A stretch of DNA of 64,000 bases from the NCBI RefSeq assembly GCF_034313965.1, contig NZ_JAVIWQ010000002.1:3100001-3164000 (forward strand). Direction: 5' to 3'. Source of the stretch: Herbaspirillum sp. RTI4. Lineage in GTDB: Bacteria > Pseudomonadota > Gammaproteobacteria > Burkholderiales > Burkholderiaceae_D. Position 1 is the stretch's first letter; every line of letters starts with the position of its first letter. The notes beneath the pieces were generated by a model, which made no database searches, had not been told where the DNA came from, and saw nothing but the letters and a program-made list of their open reading frames with translations. The translations under genes and the position numbers were made by a program. Positions 16,391 to 25,010 of the stretch are shown here, one piece after another.

Positions 16391-17305
16391 ATGACAACGA
16401 CACTGATCACTCCCCCACCAATGCACCTGCCTCCGCTCAAGGCAGTCATTGCCTTTGAAGTCGTGGCACGCCATACCAACATCAGTAAAGCGGCGGAAGA
16501 ATTGAATCTGACGCCCTCCGCGGTGAGCCATCAGATTGCCAAACTGGAGTCCTACGTCGGGATGAAATTGTTTGAACGCACCTTCCGCGGCGTCACGCTC
16601 ACACCCGCCGGAGAGCGCTATCAGCAAAGTCTGGCCGGGGCGCTGGCACTGATTGCGAATGCGGCGCAAAGCGCGCGCGGGGAAGATGGTATTGAAATTT
16701 TGCGCCTGCACTGTGCCCCCAGCTTTGCCAGTTTGTGGCTCATGCCGCGCTTGCCGGCGTTTATGCAGAGCCACCCCGACATCCGCCTCAAGTTGTCGGC
16801 CTCGCATATGTACACCGATTTCTCACGCGGCGATGTCGATCTCGATATCCGCTATGGGGCGATGCGCTGGGCTGATCTGCATGTGGAAACCATTTTCAAC
16901 GAAGAGATGCTGCCGGTGATGAGTCCGACGCTGGCCGCTCAATTGAATCTACACAGCCCGCAACAACTGCTACAGCAAAACCTGATTTTTTCCGAAGTCA
17001 ATCTGGTGCAATGGCCGCAATGGTTTGCCATGCATGGATCGCCGGTCAGCCCAAGTCAGTACGGTCTCAGTTTCGATCGCGCTTATCTGGCGATTGAAGC
17101 AGCGGTGCAGGGTCTGGGCATTGCGCTGGAAAGCAATCGCCTGTCGGAAGATTTTTTGAAACGCGGCTTGCTGGTGCCGGTTTTCCCGGACACCAAGGGC
17201 ATACGGGTGCATGCCCATCATTTGGTTTACCCGAGCGCACATGGCAAGCGGAGCAAAGTCGCCCGCTTCATCAAATGGCTGCTGTCGCAGGTTGGGGGAC
17301 GTTAG
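16391..17305 (+). CDS. LysR-family regulator, GcvA-like, likely controlling the SDR-TRAP-transketolase operon
   Basis: 304 residues. The N-terminal winged helix-turn-helix (LKAVIAFEVVARHTNISKAA...LNLTPSAVSHQIAKLE, about 14-70) is followed by a periplasmic-binding-protein-like effector domain (about 100-295). The style of the effector domain (RGDVDLDIRYGAM, PVMSPTL) is that of GcvA-type regulators. It is transcribed away from the SDR operon, the standard LysR arrangement, but the 197-bp palindromic element separates the two genes. The start ATG 16391 has no visible ribosome binding site; ATG 16421 is an alternative. Confidence 0.88.
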   Translation: MTTTLITPPPMHLPPLKAVIAFEVVARHTNISKAAEELNLTPSAVSHQIAKLESYVGMKLFERTFRGVTLTPAGERYQQSLAGALALIANAAQSARGEDGIEILRLHCAPSFASLWLMPRLPAFMQSHPDIRLKLSASHMYTDFSRGDVDLDIRYGAMRWADLHVETIFNEEMLPVMSPTLAAQLNLHSPQQLLQQNLIFSEVNLVQWPQWFAMHGSPVSPSQYGLSFDRAYLAIEAAVQGLGIALESNRLSEDFLKRGLLVPVFPDTKGIRVHAHHLVYPSAHGKRSKVARFIKWLLSQVGGR

Positions 17306-17412
17306 ACGGATCTGCACTTGCGTCAGCCCAATCTGGGCCGCTCGCTCCTCCTGACAAGTCACCAAGATCAAAGACCAATAAAATTCGAGCATAAGCTGAT
17401 ACAATTCCCAGA

Positions 17413-17427
17413 TGATATTCATTCTCA
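17413..17427 (+). promoter_or_regulatory. probable Fur box
   Basis: TGATATTCATTCTCA matches 13 of 15 positions of the 7-1-7 Fur consensus TGATAATnATTATCA. It overlaps the start region of the DUF2946 gene and lies just after TACAAT (17399-17404), a possible -10 box. It is placed correctly to repress the downstream iron/copper operon when iron is plentiful. Confidence 0.65.
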
Positions 17428-17834
17428 TGCACGCACTTCGGCCCAACAGAAAGCACATCTTTCTGTCCTTGCTGTTGTGCGCGCTGGCGCTTCGCGCATT
17501 GGTGCCGGCGGGTTACATGCCGAATCTTGCGGCGCTAAAGAAGGGGCAGATTGCCATGCAAATCTGCTCCGTTGCGGACAGTTCTTTCTCCGCACCGGAT
17601 AGCCTGAACGATAATCCGGCACGTCACACCAATAGCGATAAAACACATTCAGCGACCGACTGCCCGTTCAATTTCATGAGCTCGCTGGCGGCGATACCAT
17701 CGATACCGCCGGTAGTCGACGGCATACCGCAACTCGCGTGGATGGCCGTCGTGGCGCCACGTCAGCTGATTTATTCGTCATTCCCTGCGCAAGGCCCGCC
17801 GCTCGGGTCAAGAGCGCCGCCTCTCCTCGGTTAA
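17427..17834 (+). CDS. DUF2946 family protein
   Basis: 135 residues from ATG 17427; an earlier ATG at 17412 lies inside the putative Fur box. One N-terminal hydrophobic segment (IFLSLLLCALALRALVPAGYMP) with the RALVPAGYMP signature typical of DUF2946, then a polar region with a Cys (TDCPF) and a proline-rich C terminus. These small exported or membrane-anchored proteins recur beside copper and TonB genes, but their function is not established. It heads the metal operon and its 3' end is 69 bases before the YcnI start. Confidence 0.75.
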   Translation: MHALRPNRKHIFLSLLLCALALRALVPAGYMPNLAALKKGQIAMQICSVADSSFSAPDSLNDNPARHTNSDKTHSATDCPFNFMSSLAAIPSIPPVVDGIPQLAWMAVVAPRQLIYSSFPAQGPPLGSRAPPLLG

Positions 17835-17903
17835 GTGTCCATTGTCCGTCCCGCCACCTGCGGCACAGTTGTCCGACCCTTTCCCCACCGAGGATATTTC
17901 CCC

Positions 17904-18434
17904 ATGTTCAATTTTCAAATCCGCGCACTGCCCACCTTGCCTTTAGCCGCCGCACTCGCCGCTGTCCTTACCGCCATGATCGCCCTCCCTGCATCGGCGC
18001 ACATCACACTCGAAACGCAACAAGCCCCCGTCGGTAGTTATTACAAGGCTGTTTTCCACGTACCTCATGGCTGCAAGGGCTCCGACACTTTAAAGATCCG
18101 CGTGCAGATTCCCGAAGGCGTGTTGTCCGTCAAACCGCAGCCGAAGACTGGCTGGAAGCTGGAAACAGTCGACGCCGCGTATCCCAAGGCCTATGAAGTC
18201 CATGGTTCCAAAGTGACTTCCGGCGTGCGCGAAGTGTCCTGGACCGGCCGCTTGCCGAATGCGTATTACGAAGAATTCACCTTCCTCTCCTATCTCGCCC
18301 CGGAACTGACTGCCGGCACTGTCGTGCGTTTCCCGGTTGTGCAGGAATGCGAAAAAGGTGTGTCGCGCTGGATCGATACCAAGGAACCGTCGGAAAACCC
18401 TGCGCCGAAACTGAGCATCGTTCCGAAACCCTGA
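17904..18434 (+). CDS. YcnI family (DUF1775) copper-binding periplasmic protein
   Basis: 176 residues. A signal peptide (about 1-33) ends in PASAHITLE; after cleavage the histidine becomes the N-terminal metal ligand as in YcnI-type copper proteins. The rest is the beta-rich DUF1775 domain with the YYKAVFHVPHGCKGSDTLKIRVQIPEG segment. The longer frame from 17835 is rejected because the signal peptide begins at 17904. It probably binds Cu(II) in the periplasm together with the CopCD protein encoded at 23330. Confidence 0.88.
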   Translation: MFNFQIRALPTLPLAAALAAVLTAMIALPASAHITLETQQAPVGSYYKAVFHVPHGCKGSDTLKIRVQIPEGVLSVKPQPKTGWKLETVDAAYPKAYEVHGSKVTSGVREVSWTGRLPNAYYEEFTFLSYLAPELTAGTVVRFPVVQECEKGVSRWIDTKEPSENPAPKLSIVPKP

Positions 18435-18618
18435 TCCTCAATCGCTGATGATCGCCGACATAATCGCCGGTATTCGCCGACATTCGCCGACCGTCGCGAC
18501 GATATACCGGCGCGATTGTCCTCAAGCGGCGTGATTCCGCAGCAGGCTCAAACCGCATGAATAACGGTCTGAAACGGCTGTCCACTCGCGTCGCGCGCAT
18601 TTTCACCATGAGCGCCAC

Positions 18619-18831
18619 ATGACTATTTTTTATAAATTCATACAATCGTTTTCACTGGCCGGGTTTCTCGCTTTATCGCTGTGGCACGGCTATACCTTCG
18701 CGGTCGGCAATATCAAATCGCAGGAATCGCCAGCGATGATCCTGGAAGAACTTCACATAAACCCCGGCCAACAATGCTGTTCTGCCCCATCTCCGCTTCC
18801 GCAGCCAATCAAGCCTGGGAATATGAAATGA
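18619..18831 (+). CDS. possible small exported protein with C-terminal Cys pair
   Basis: 70 residues with a hydrophobic N-terminal helix (FSLAGFLALSLWHGYTFAV) and a polar tail containing GQQCCSAP. It lies in the same direction between YcnI and FeoA. There is no good ribosome binding site and I do not recognise a family, so it may be a chance frame. If real, it could be another small metal-related membrane protein of the operon. Confidence 0.35.
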   Translation: MTIFYKFIQSFSLAGFLALSLWHGYTFAVGNIKSQESPAMILEELHINPGQQCCSAPSPLPQPIKPGNMK

Positions 18832-18945
18832 GCCACAGATCGCCCCTGAACGCCTCCGGCGCATCGGTTCGTTCAGCCTCATAATGAATAAGTGCGGTGA
18901 CAATCATTCCGATAATGCACCGCACTGCTACAAGGAATACCGATC

Positions 18946-19257
18946 ATGAAACCCAATCTGAGCGACCGCCTTTGTTCGCTTAAAAAAGGTGAACAGGCAG
19001 TCCTGGCCGGATTGGCCACGCCACTCAACGATGAAGAAGCCGTGCTGAACCGACGACTGGAAGAGCTTGGTTTCGTCAGCGGAGAAACGGTGCGCATCGT
19101 TGCGCAATCGTTTCCGCATGGCGATCCGATTGCCGTGCGCATCGGCAACACCACCTTTGCGCTGAGAAAACATGAATCCACGATGATTAAAATCGTGCGC
19201 GACGACCTCTCGCCAACTCTGCAAACACTGCAAAAAATCGAAGACGTCTTATGCTGA
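18946..19257 (+). CDS. feoA: ferrous iron transport protein FeoA
   Basis: 103 residues with the SH3-like FeoA fold: an N-terminal LSDRLCSLKKGEQAVLAGL, then NRRLEELGFVSGETVRIVAQ and PIAVRIGNTTFALRKHE. It is cytoplasmic and thought to bind FeoB and modulate iron uptake. The C terminus is extended by about 20 residues beyond the minimal domain. The ATG at 18946 follows an AAGGAA site, and the gene overlaps feoB by seven bases, indicating translational coupling. Confidence 0.93.
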   Translation: MKPNLSDRLCSLKKGEQAVLAGLATPLNDEEAVLNRRLEELGFVSGETVRIVAQSFPHGDPIAVRIGNTTFALRKHESTMIKIVRDDLSPTLQTLQKIEDVLC

Positions 19258-21134
19258 ATCAACAGAAAGCCCCGCTCCGACTGGCATTGGTCGGCAATCC
19301 TAATTGCGGAAAAACGGCCTTGTTCAACCGCCTTACCGGCGCACGTCAAAAAGTGGCCAACTACGCCGGCGTGACCGTCGAACGAAAAGTCGGCAGCTTC
19401 GTTTCCGAACAAGGCAAGACGTATCAGGTCATCGATCTCCCCGGCGCTTACAGCCTCAATGCCTTGAGTCCAGATGAAGCCGTAACACGCGACGTATTGC
19501 TAGGCAAGCGCGCCGATGAAGCGCCGCCCGATCTGATCGTGCTGGTCGCCGATGCCACCAAACTGCGCCTCAATCTGAAACTGTTCATTGATGTGCTGCG
19601 ACTCAAAATACCGGCGGTGCTGGCGCTCAACATGATGGATATTGCGCGGCAACGCGGCGTCCATATCGATACCGAAGGCCTCGCGCGTGAACTCGGCATT
19701 CCGGTCATTGAAACCATCGCCGTTCAATCCGGCGGACAAAACAAACTGGTGACAGCGATTGACGCATGGAGCGCCTCCCACGCCGATACGACGTCCACGC
19801 CACCTGCGAACCAAATCAGCGATACCGAAGAACTATCAGCACAAGACAAGCAACATGAAATCCGCCGCATCCTGAGCCTGACCGTCACCGAAGAGCCTCA
19901 AACCGACACCCTGGAAGACAAGATCGACGCCTGGGTCCTGCACCCGGTCATCGGTTATCTGATTCTGTTCAGCTTGCTGTTTCTGATTTTTCAGGCGGTG
20001 TTCAGCTGGTCGGCAGCCCCGATGGATTTCATCAAAGACACCGTGGGCGCAGCAGGCACCTTCGTGCAGCATCTTTTGCCGGAGGGCCCGCTGCGCAGCC
20101 TGCTGGTCGATGGCATCTTCGCCGGTGCCGGCAGCGTTCTGGTCTTTTTGCCGCAGATTCTGATTTTGTTCTTTTTCATTTTGCTGCTGGAAGATTCGGG
20201 CTATCTGCCACGCGCCGCGTTCCTGCTGGATAAACTGATGGGCAGTGTCGGCCTGTCTGGCCGCGCCTTCATTCCGCTGCTATCTAGCTTTGCCTGCGCC
20301 ATTCCCGGCATCATGGCAACGCGGTCGATACAAAGCCGGCGTGACCGTTTAGTCACCATCATGATCGCACCGCTGATGACCTGTTCGGCGCGTCTGCCCG
20401 TGTACGCGCTGATCATCGGCGCATTCATTCCGCAACGGTCTATCGGTATTTTCAATTTGCAGGGACTGGTACTGTTCGGGCTCTATGTCGCCGGTATCGT
20501 TTCCGCCATGGCGATTGCCTTTCTCATCAAGCTGTTCATGCGCAAGGGATCGCGGCAACCACTGTTGCTGGAATTGCCAAATTACCATCGCCCGCACCTT
20601 CGTAATCTTGCGATTGGATTATGGGAACGCGCCAGAATTTTCGTCACCCGCGTCGGCACCATCATTCTTACGCTGATGGTCGTGCTGTGGTTCCTGTCGA
20701 GTTATCCCGCCGCGCCCGTCGGGTCTATCGGACCAGCGATCCAATATAGTTTTGCCGGCCAGATCGGCCATCTGATGGAGCATGTTTTTGCCCCGATAGG
20801 ATTCAACTGGCAGATATCCATTGCGCTAGTACCGGGCATGGCAGCACGCGAAGTGGCCGTCGGCGCACTCGGTACGGTCTATGCGCTATCGGCCAGCGGT
20901 GACGAGGTTTCTTCCGTGTTGGGGCCATTGCTCGCTGCCAACTGGAGCTTACCTACCGCGCTCTCACTGCTGGTCTGGTACATCTTCGCGCCGCAATGTA
21001 TCGCCACGCTGTCCGTCGTCAAACGCGAAACCAACTCCTGGACGCCCGCGCTGGCCATGGCGGCTTATATGTTCGCGCTGGCCTACGGTGCCTCGTTCGC
21101 CACGTTTCAGATCAGTCGTTACTTAGTCGGATAG
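19251..21134 (+). CDS. feoB: ferrous iron transporter FeoB
   Basis: 627 residues. The N-terminal G domain has G1 GNPNCGKTALFN, G3 DLPGAYSL and G4 NMMD. A helical spacer follows (to about 220), then about eight membrane helices with the two Gate motifs (SSFACAIPGIMATR and a second around LVPGMAAREVAVG). It imports Fe(II) across the inner membrane. It is about 150 residues shorter than the E. coli protein (773), mainly at the C-terminal end, which is a common form. A Cys-rich small membrane protein gene follows after seven bases. Confidence 0.95.
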   Translation: MLNQQKAPLRLALVGNPNCGKTALFNRLTGARQKVANYAGVTVERKVGSFVSEQGKTYQVIDLPGAYSLNALSPDEAVTRDVLLGKRADEAPPDLIVLVADATKLRLNLKLFIDVLRLKIPAVLALNMMDIARQRGVHIDTEGLARELGIPVIETIAVQSGGQNKLVTAIDAWSASHADTTSTPPANQISDTEELSAQDKQHEIRRILSLTVTEEPQTDTLEDKIDAWVLHPVIGYLILFSLLFLIFQAVFSWSAAPMDFIKDTVGAAGTFVQHLLPEGPLRSLLVDGIFAGAGSVLVFLPQILILFFFILLLEDSGYLPRAAFLLDKLMGSVGLSGRAFIPLLSSFACAIPGIMATRSIQSRRDRLVTIMIAPLMTCSARLPVYALIIGAFIPQRSIGIFNLQGLVLFGLYVAGIVSAMAIAFLIKLFMRKGSRQPLLLELPNYHRPHLRNLAIGLWERARIFVTRVGTIILTLMVVLWFLSSYPAAPVGSIGPAIQYSFAGQIGHLMEHVFAPIGFNWQISIALVPGMAAREVAVGALGTVYALSASGDEVSSVLGPLLAANWSLPTALSLLVWYIFAPQCIATLSVVKRETNSWTPALAMAAYMFALAYGASFATFQISRYLVG

Positions 21135-21141
21135 GAGTCCC

Positions 21142-21447
21142 ATGCAAAACGCTGCCGTTTTCATCATCGTTTCTCTTGCCTTCCTGGCGTTGCTGAAACG
21201 CTATCTGCCCGTCCGCATCCGGCACGCGTTTTCACGCCGCTTGCTGTTGCTATGCCGCTACCTTGGCCTGAATAAAACGGCAGCATGGCTTGCCGAAAAA
21301 TCCATCGCGCAATCGGGCGCATGCGGCTCCTGCTCCAATTGCCACGCTACCGCACCCACCAAGACCGATGCGTTTTCAGGAACACCCGAAGCACTGAAGA
21401 AAACGATGAAACGCACCGCCACCTCCACTGAAAAGAACAAGCCATAA
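21142..21447 (+). CDS. FeoB-associated small Cys-rich membrane protein (DUF6587-like)
   Basis: 101 residues. One N-terminal membrane helix (AAVFIIVSLAFLALL), a basic amphipathic stretch (RIRHAFSRRLLLLCRYLGL), then the cluster ACGSCSNCHA and a lysine-rich tail. It resembles the short FeoB-linked proteins that follow feoB in many bacteria and may stand in for FeoC. The three closely spaced cysteines could bind iron or an Fe-S cluster. It starts right after feoB and its stop overlaps the tonB start as ATGA-type coupling (21447). Confidence 0.75.
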   Translation: MQNAAVFIIVSLAFLALLKRYLPVRIRHAFSRRLLLLCRYLGLNKTAAWLAEKSIAQSGACGSCSNCHATAPTKTDAFSGTPEALKKTMKRTATSTEKNKP

Positions 21448-22133
21448 TGAATTTAGCAATGAAGAATCGTCGTTTCTTCGCATTGCCAGGATTCTCGACG
21501 CAACTGAAAAAGACAGTTCCGCTCACCGTGATCCTGCTATTGCATGTGGGATTATTTATCGCCCTGCAAAATGGTCTGTTGCATCAGACGTCAGTGGCTG
21601 CGCCTAAAGAAGTGATGGTGAGTCTGATTACCCCTCCGGCAGCGATACAAGCACCCACACCGCAGCCAACACCGGTCAAAGAAAAACCAAAGACCGTCGC
21701 CATCGTCAAAAAATCGGTACCGCGTCCGCTCCCCGTGATTGAAAAAGCTTCGACAGAAACTGTCGCCGCAGCACCTCCGTCGCCCGCGCCACCGGCGGCA
21801 CCAGCAGCACCGGCCGCACCGACATCCGTCGCTACCGCCTCACCACCTCCTCCGCGTACGGTCAGCGGCGTGGAATACCTCCGCCCCCCGTCCCCACAAT
21901 ATCCTTCTGCCGCCAAACGCCGCGGGGAAGAAGGGCAAGTCACTTTCCGCATTCTGGTTAGTGACAAGGGGGCGCCTGAACAAATCACGCTACAAAAAAG
22001 CTCCGGCTCCACCCAACTGGACGAAGCAGCCAGACAAGCCGTACAACGCGCCCTGTTCAAACCGTATATCGACAACGGTCAGGCCGTCGCGGTGTACGTG
22101 ATCGTGCCCATCAAATTTCAGCTCAACGCTTAA
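21447..22133 (+). CDS. tonB: TonB energy transducer
   Basis: 228 residues. A single membrane helix near the N terminus (VPLTVILLLHVGLFIALQN), a long Pro/Ala-rich periplasmic spacer (about 50-130), then the C-terminal TonB domain with PQYPSAAKRRGEEGQVTFRILVS and SSGSTQLDEAARQAV. It carries proton-motive energy from ExbB-ExbD to outer-membrane receptors. No TonB-dependent receptor is present in the window, so its client is encoded elsewhere. It is overlapped at its start by the FeoB-associated gene. Confidence 0.93.
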   Translation: MNLAMKNRRFFALPGFSTQLKKTVPLTVILLLHVGLFIALQNGLLHQTSVAAPKEVMVSLITPPAAIQAPTPQPTPVKEKPKTVAIVKKSVPRPLPVIEKASTETVAAAPPSPAPPAAPAAPAAPTSVATASPPPPRTVSGVEYLRPPSPQYPSAAKRRGEEGQVTFRILVSDKGAPEQITLQKSSGSTQLDEAARQAVQRALFKPYIDNGQAVAVYVIVPIKFQLNA

Positions 22134-22160
22134 CGCTATTGACGCTATTGACGCTATTAA
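22132..22160 (+). repeat. three-copy 9-bp tandem repeat between tonB and exbB
   Basis: ACGCTATTG, ACGCTATTG, ACGCTATTA follow the tonB stop head to tail, starting in the last codons. The ribosome binding site GGAGAAGGA (22162-22170) comes next. It is one of several short tandem duplications at gene edges in this region. Confidence 0.6.
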
Positions 22161-22177
22161 CGGAGAAGGAAGTCACA

Positions 22178-22912
22178 ATGGAAATGAATCCCTATGGATT
22201 GGAAAGTCTGTGGACGCAAGGCGATTTCGTCACCAAAGGCGTCGCGATACTGCTGCTGGCCATGTCCATCGCCTCCTGGTATGTGATTCTGACCAAGGCC
22301 ATCAAGTTGTTCAGCTTGCGCCGCGCTGCGCACGCTGCCGGTCATCTGTTCTGGAAAGCTGCTGACTTGAAGGAAGGCGTGCAAACGCTGGGCACCGACA
22401 ATCCCTTCAGCGCCATGGCCAGCTCGGGCGCTGACGCCATCGCTCATCACCACTCGCACCGCAGCCATCTGCACGATCAACTCTCGGTCAGCGACTGGAT
22501 TACCTTGTCGCTGCGCCAGTCTATCGACGAATCTTCTGCCGCCTTGCAAAACGGCATGGCCGTACTGGCCTCGGTCGGCTCCACCGCGCCTTTTGTCGGT
22601 TTGTTCGGCACCGTGTGGGGCATCTATCACGCCCTCGTTGCCATCGGCACTTCCGGACAAGCCAGCATCGACAAAGTCGCCGGCCCGGTCGGTGAATCGC
22701 TGATCATGACGGCACTCGGTCTGGCGGTCGCCATTCCCGCCACCTTCGGCTACAACGCGCTGGTTCGCGGCAACAAATCGACCATCGCGCAACTCAATAA
22801 ATTCGGCTTCGATCTGCACGCCCTGTTTATCACCGGATCGCGCTCGACGCGTGCCGATAACCCGGAGGCCACTGCCGACACGATTGCACTGCCTGCCGAA
22901 AGAGGTCTGTAA
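22178..22912 (+). CDS. exbB: ExbB (MotA/TolQ/ExbB proton channel family)
   Basis: 244 residues from ATG 22178, which has GGAGAAGGA eight bases upstream; the in-frame ATG at 22139 lies in the tandem repeat and is unlikely. Three membrane helices (about 18-38, 130-150 and 175-195), with the conserved SVGSTAPFVGLFGTVWGI and GPVGESLIMTALGLAVAIPA segments that line the proton path. It forms the pentameric motor with ExbD that powers TonB. Its stop overlaps the exbD start. Confidence 0.95.
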   Translation: MEMNPYGLESLWTQGDFVTKGVAILLLAMSIASWYVILTKAIKLFSLRRAAHAAGHLFWKAADLKEGVQTLGTDNPFSAMASSGADAIAHHHSHRSHLHDQLSVSDWITLSLRQSIDESSAALQNGMAVLASVGSTAPFVGLFGTVWGIYHALVAIGTSGQASIDKVAGPVGESLIMTALGLAVAIPATFGYNALVRGNKSTIAQLNKFGFDLHALFITGSRSTRADNPEATADTIALPAERGL

Positions 22913-23325
22913 TGGCCATGGGAAGCCTGTCCGATGCGGATGACGATTTCAATCCTGAAATCAATACCACGCCGCTGGTCGACGTCATGCTGGTGCTGTT
23001 GATTATTTTCATCATGACCATCCCGGTGATGAACCACGCAGTCAAGATCGACCTGCCCCGCGCCAGCAACCAGCCCGATCAGGTCAAACCTGAGAATATC
23101 GATCTGTCCATCGACAGCAGCGGCGCGATTCGCTGGAACAACGAAGCGATCGACATGAGCCAGCTGGAAGCCCATATCGCCGTTTCCGCCAAAACCCAAC
23201 CGCAGCCGGAACTGCATCTGCGCGCAGAACGGACAACGCAATATGAAAAAATTGCGCAAGTGATGGCTGCTGCGCAAACAGGGGGACTGAGCAAGATCGG
23301 CTTTGTGACCGAACCAAAGAAATAG
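22912..23325 (+). CDS. exbD: ExbD (biopolymer transport protein)
   Basis: 137 residues. The cytoplasmic NPEINTTPLVDVMLVLLIIF motif includes the proton-carrying aspartate at the start of the single membrane helix, followed by a periplasmic domain. It works as the stator partner in the ExbB pentamer for TonB energisation. It overlaps exbB by one base and ends four bases before the CopCD gene. Confidence 0.95.
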   Translation: MAMGSLSDADDDFNPEINTTPLVDVMLVLLIIFIMTIPVMNHAVKIDLPRASNQPDQVKPENIDLSIDSSGAIRWNNEAIDMSQLEAHIAVSAKTQPQPELHLRAERTTQYEKIAQVMAAAQTGGLSKIGFVTEPKK

Positions 23326-23329
23326 CGCC

Positions 23330-24961
23330 ATGCCCTCCTTCTTTACTGGCAAAGCCGGACGCGCAGTCTGGTTCCTCTGCGCCTTGTCCTTGATGCTGTG
23401 CTTGCCACTGACAGCGTCGTGCGCATGGGCGCATGCTTCTCTGATCGAAACGCAACCGCCCGAAGCGGCAGTGCTTGATCGCAGTCCTGCCGCGATTGCA
23501 CTGCACTTCAATGAATCGGTCGCACCGCTGGTATTCAAACTGGTGTCGCCCGACGGCACGATACAAGCACTATCGCAGACCAGCGTAATTGATGATGGTT
23601 TGAGTATCCTGCTGCCAGCATCGGGCGTACATGGCACCTATCTGTTGAGCTGGCGCGTGGTATCCACCGATGGTCATCCGGTCGGCGGCTCGCTGACCTA
23701 TTCAGTGGGAGCCGCAAGCGGCAGCAATGCCAGTGCCATATCCACCTCTGCATCTACCTCGTCAGCCACGCTATTGGCAGCCATCTGGCTGGCACGCTTC
23801 GGTTTGTATGTCGTCCTGTTTGCCGCCATCGGCGCGGTGTTGTTCCGCGCATTTTTGTCTCGCGACACGGAACCGGTGTCTTACGTCAATCCGGCATTGG
23901 CGGTCGGCGGAGGACTACTGATACTGGCGATCGGTGCGCAAGGCCTTGATGCCATGGCTTTGGCGTGGAACGGTTTGCTGGCATGGGACACCTGGAAAAC
24001 CAGTATGGCGACCGCTTACGGCAGAACGGCGTTACTACTGCTGGCCGCGCTGATCGCTGCGCGCATCGGCAATGGTCGGCAGATCGCCAAGGCCGCCAGT
24101 GGCCTCGCACTTGTGCTGCTGGCTACGGCCATCGCCGCCAGCGGTCATGCTGCTTCCGCGCCACCAGTCTGGCTAGCGCGGCCGGCAGTGTTCATTCACA
24201 TCCTGATGCTGACTTTATGGATAGGCTCGCTGTTGCCGCTATGGGCGCTCTTGCGTCCGACATCGGCCTTATCTGCGAATACCGCACCCGCCGCTTTGGC
24301 AAGCTTTTCAAACAGAATTCCCTGGGTAGTATTCTTGCTTGTGGCCAGCGGCACTACGCTGGCATTGCTGCAAATCGATCGCCTCGATGCCTTGTGGCGC
24401 AGTGATTACGGTAGGATTTTCGGTATCAAGATGATGCTGTTTGCGCTGTTGCTCATCGTTGCGGCATGGAACCGCTACGTCCTGACCGCAGGTGTCAGGC
24501 TGGAACAAAGCCGCGCGCGCAGACGCATGGCGCACGCCATCCTCATTGAAATTTTCCTGGTGTTATTGATTCTGGCTGCCGCCACCACATGGCGTTTCAC
24601 CCCGCCCCCCAGAGCCCTGGATACGGTACGCCCTGCACCCTCGCATGTGCATATCCATCAGGCGCAAGCAATGGCCGACCTGACGCTGACGCCGCAGGAC
24701 GGTCGTCGTTTGCGCGCCGAACTGTTCGTCATGGGCAGCGATGAAAGCCCGCTCAAGCCGAAAGAAATGACATTGCAATTTTCCAATCCTGCAATGGGAA
24801 TTGAAGCACTGAGCGAAGACCTGCATGCCGATCCCGTCGGCACCTGGAGCAGCGCAAGCTTCGCGCTGCCTTCGCCGGGAATCTGGCATGTGCGCATCGA
24901 TATGCTGGTCAGTGATTTCGAAAGCATCACGCTGGAACAGGATATCGATATCGCGTTTTAA
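23330..24961 (+). CDS. CopC-CopD fusion, copper import/resistance protein (YcnJ-like)
   Basis: 543 residues. A signal peptide (to about 33) gives a mature N terminus HASLIETQPPEAA, whose first His binds Cu(II). The CopC beta-sandwich (about 35-130) has the second His motif TDGHPVGGSLTYSV. A membrane part with about eight helices (about 140-430) matches CopD, and a C-terminal periplasmic beta domain (about 445-543) follows. It probably moves copper from the periplasm to the cytoplasm together with YcnI. It is the last gene of the iron/copper operon, four bases after exbD. Confidence 0.9.
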   Translation: MPSFFTGKAGRAVWFLCALSLMLCLPLTASCAWAHASLIETQPPEAAVLDRSPAAIALHFNESVAPLVFKLVSPDGTIQALSQTSVIDDGLSILLPASGVHGTYLLSWRVVSTDGHPVGGSLTYSVGAASGSNASAISTSASTSSATLLAAIWLARFGLYVVLFAAIGAVLFRAFLSRDTEPVSYVNPALAVGGGLLILAIGAQGLDAMALAWNGLLAWDTWKTSMATAYGRTALLLLAALIAARIGNGRQIAKAASGLALVLLATAIAASGHAASAPPVWLARPAVFIHILMLTLWIGSLLPLWALLRPTSALSANTAPAALASFSNRIPWVVFLLVASGTTLALLQIDRLDALWRSDYGRIFGIKMMLFALLLIVAAWNRYVLTAGVRLEQSRARRRMAHAILIEIFLVLLILAAATTWRFTPPPRALDTVRPAPSHVHIHQAQAMADLTLTPQDGRRLRAELFVMGSDESPLKPKEMTLQFSNPAMGIEALSEDLHADPVGTWSSASFALPSPGIWHVRIDMLVSDFESITLEQDIDIAF

Positions 24962-25010
24962 ACCGCTTGCGCCGGGCATGATGCGGATATTTTTTCCCGG
25001 CAATATCCAC

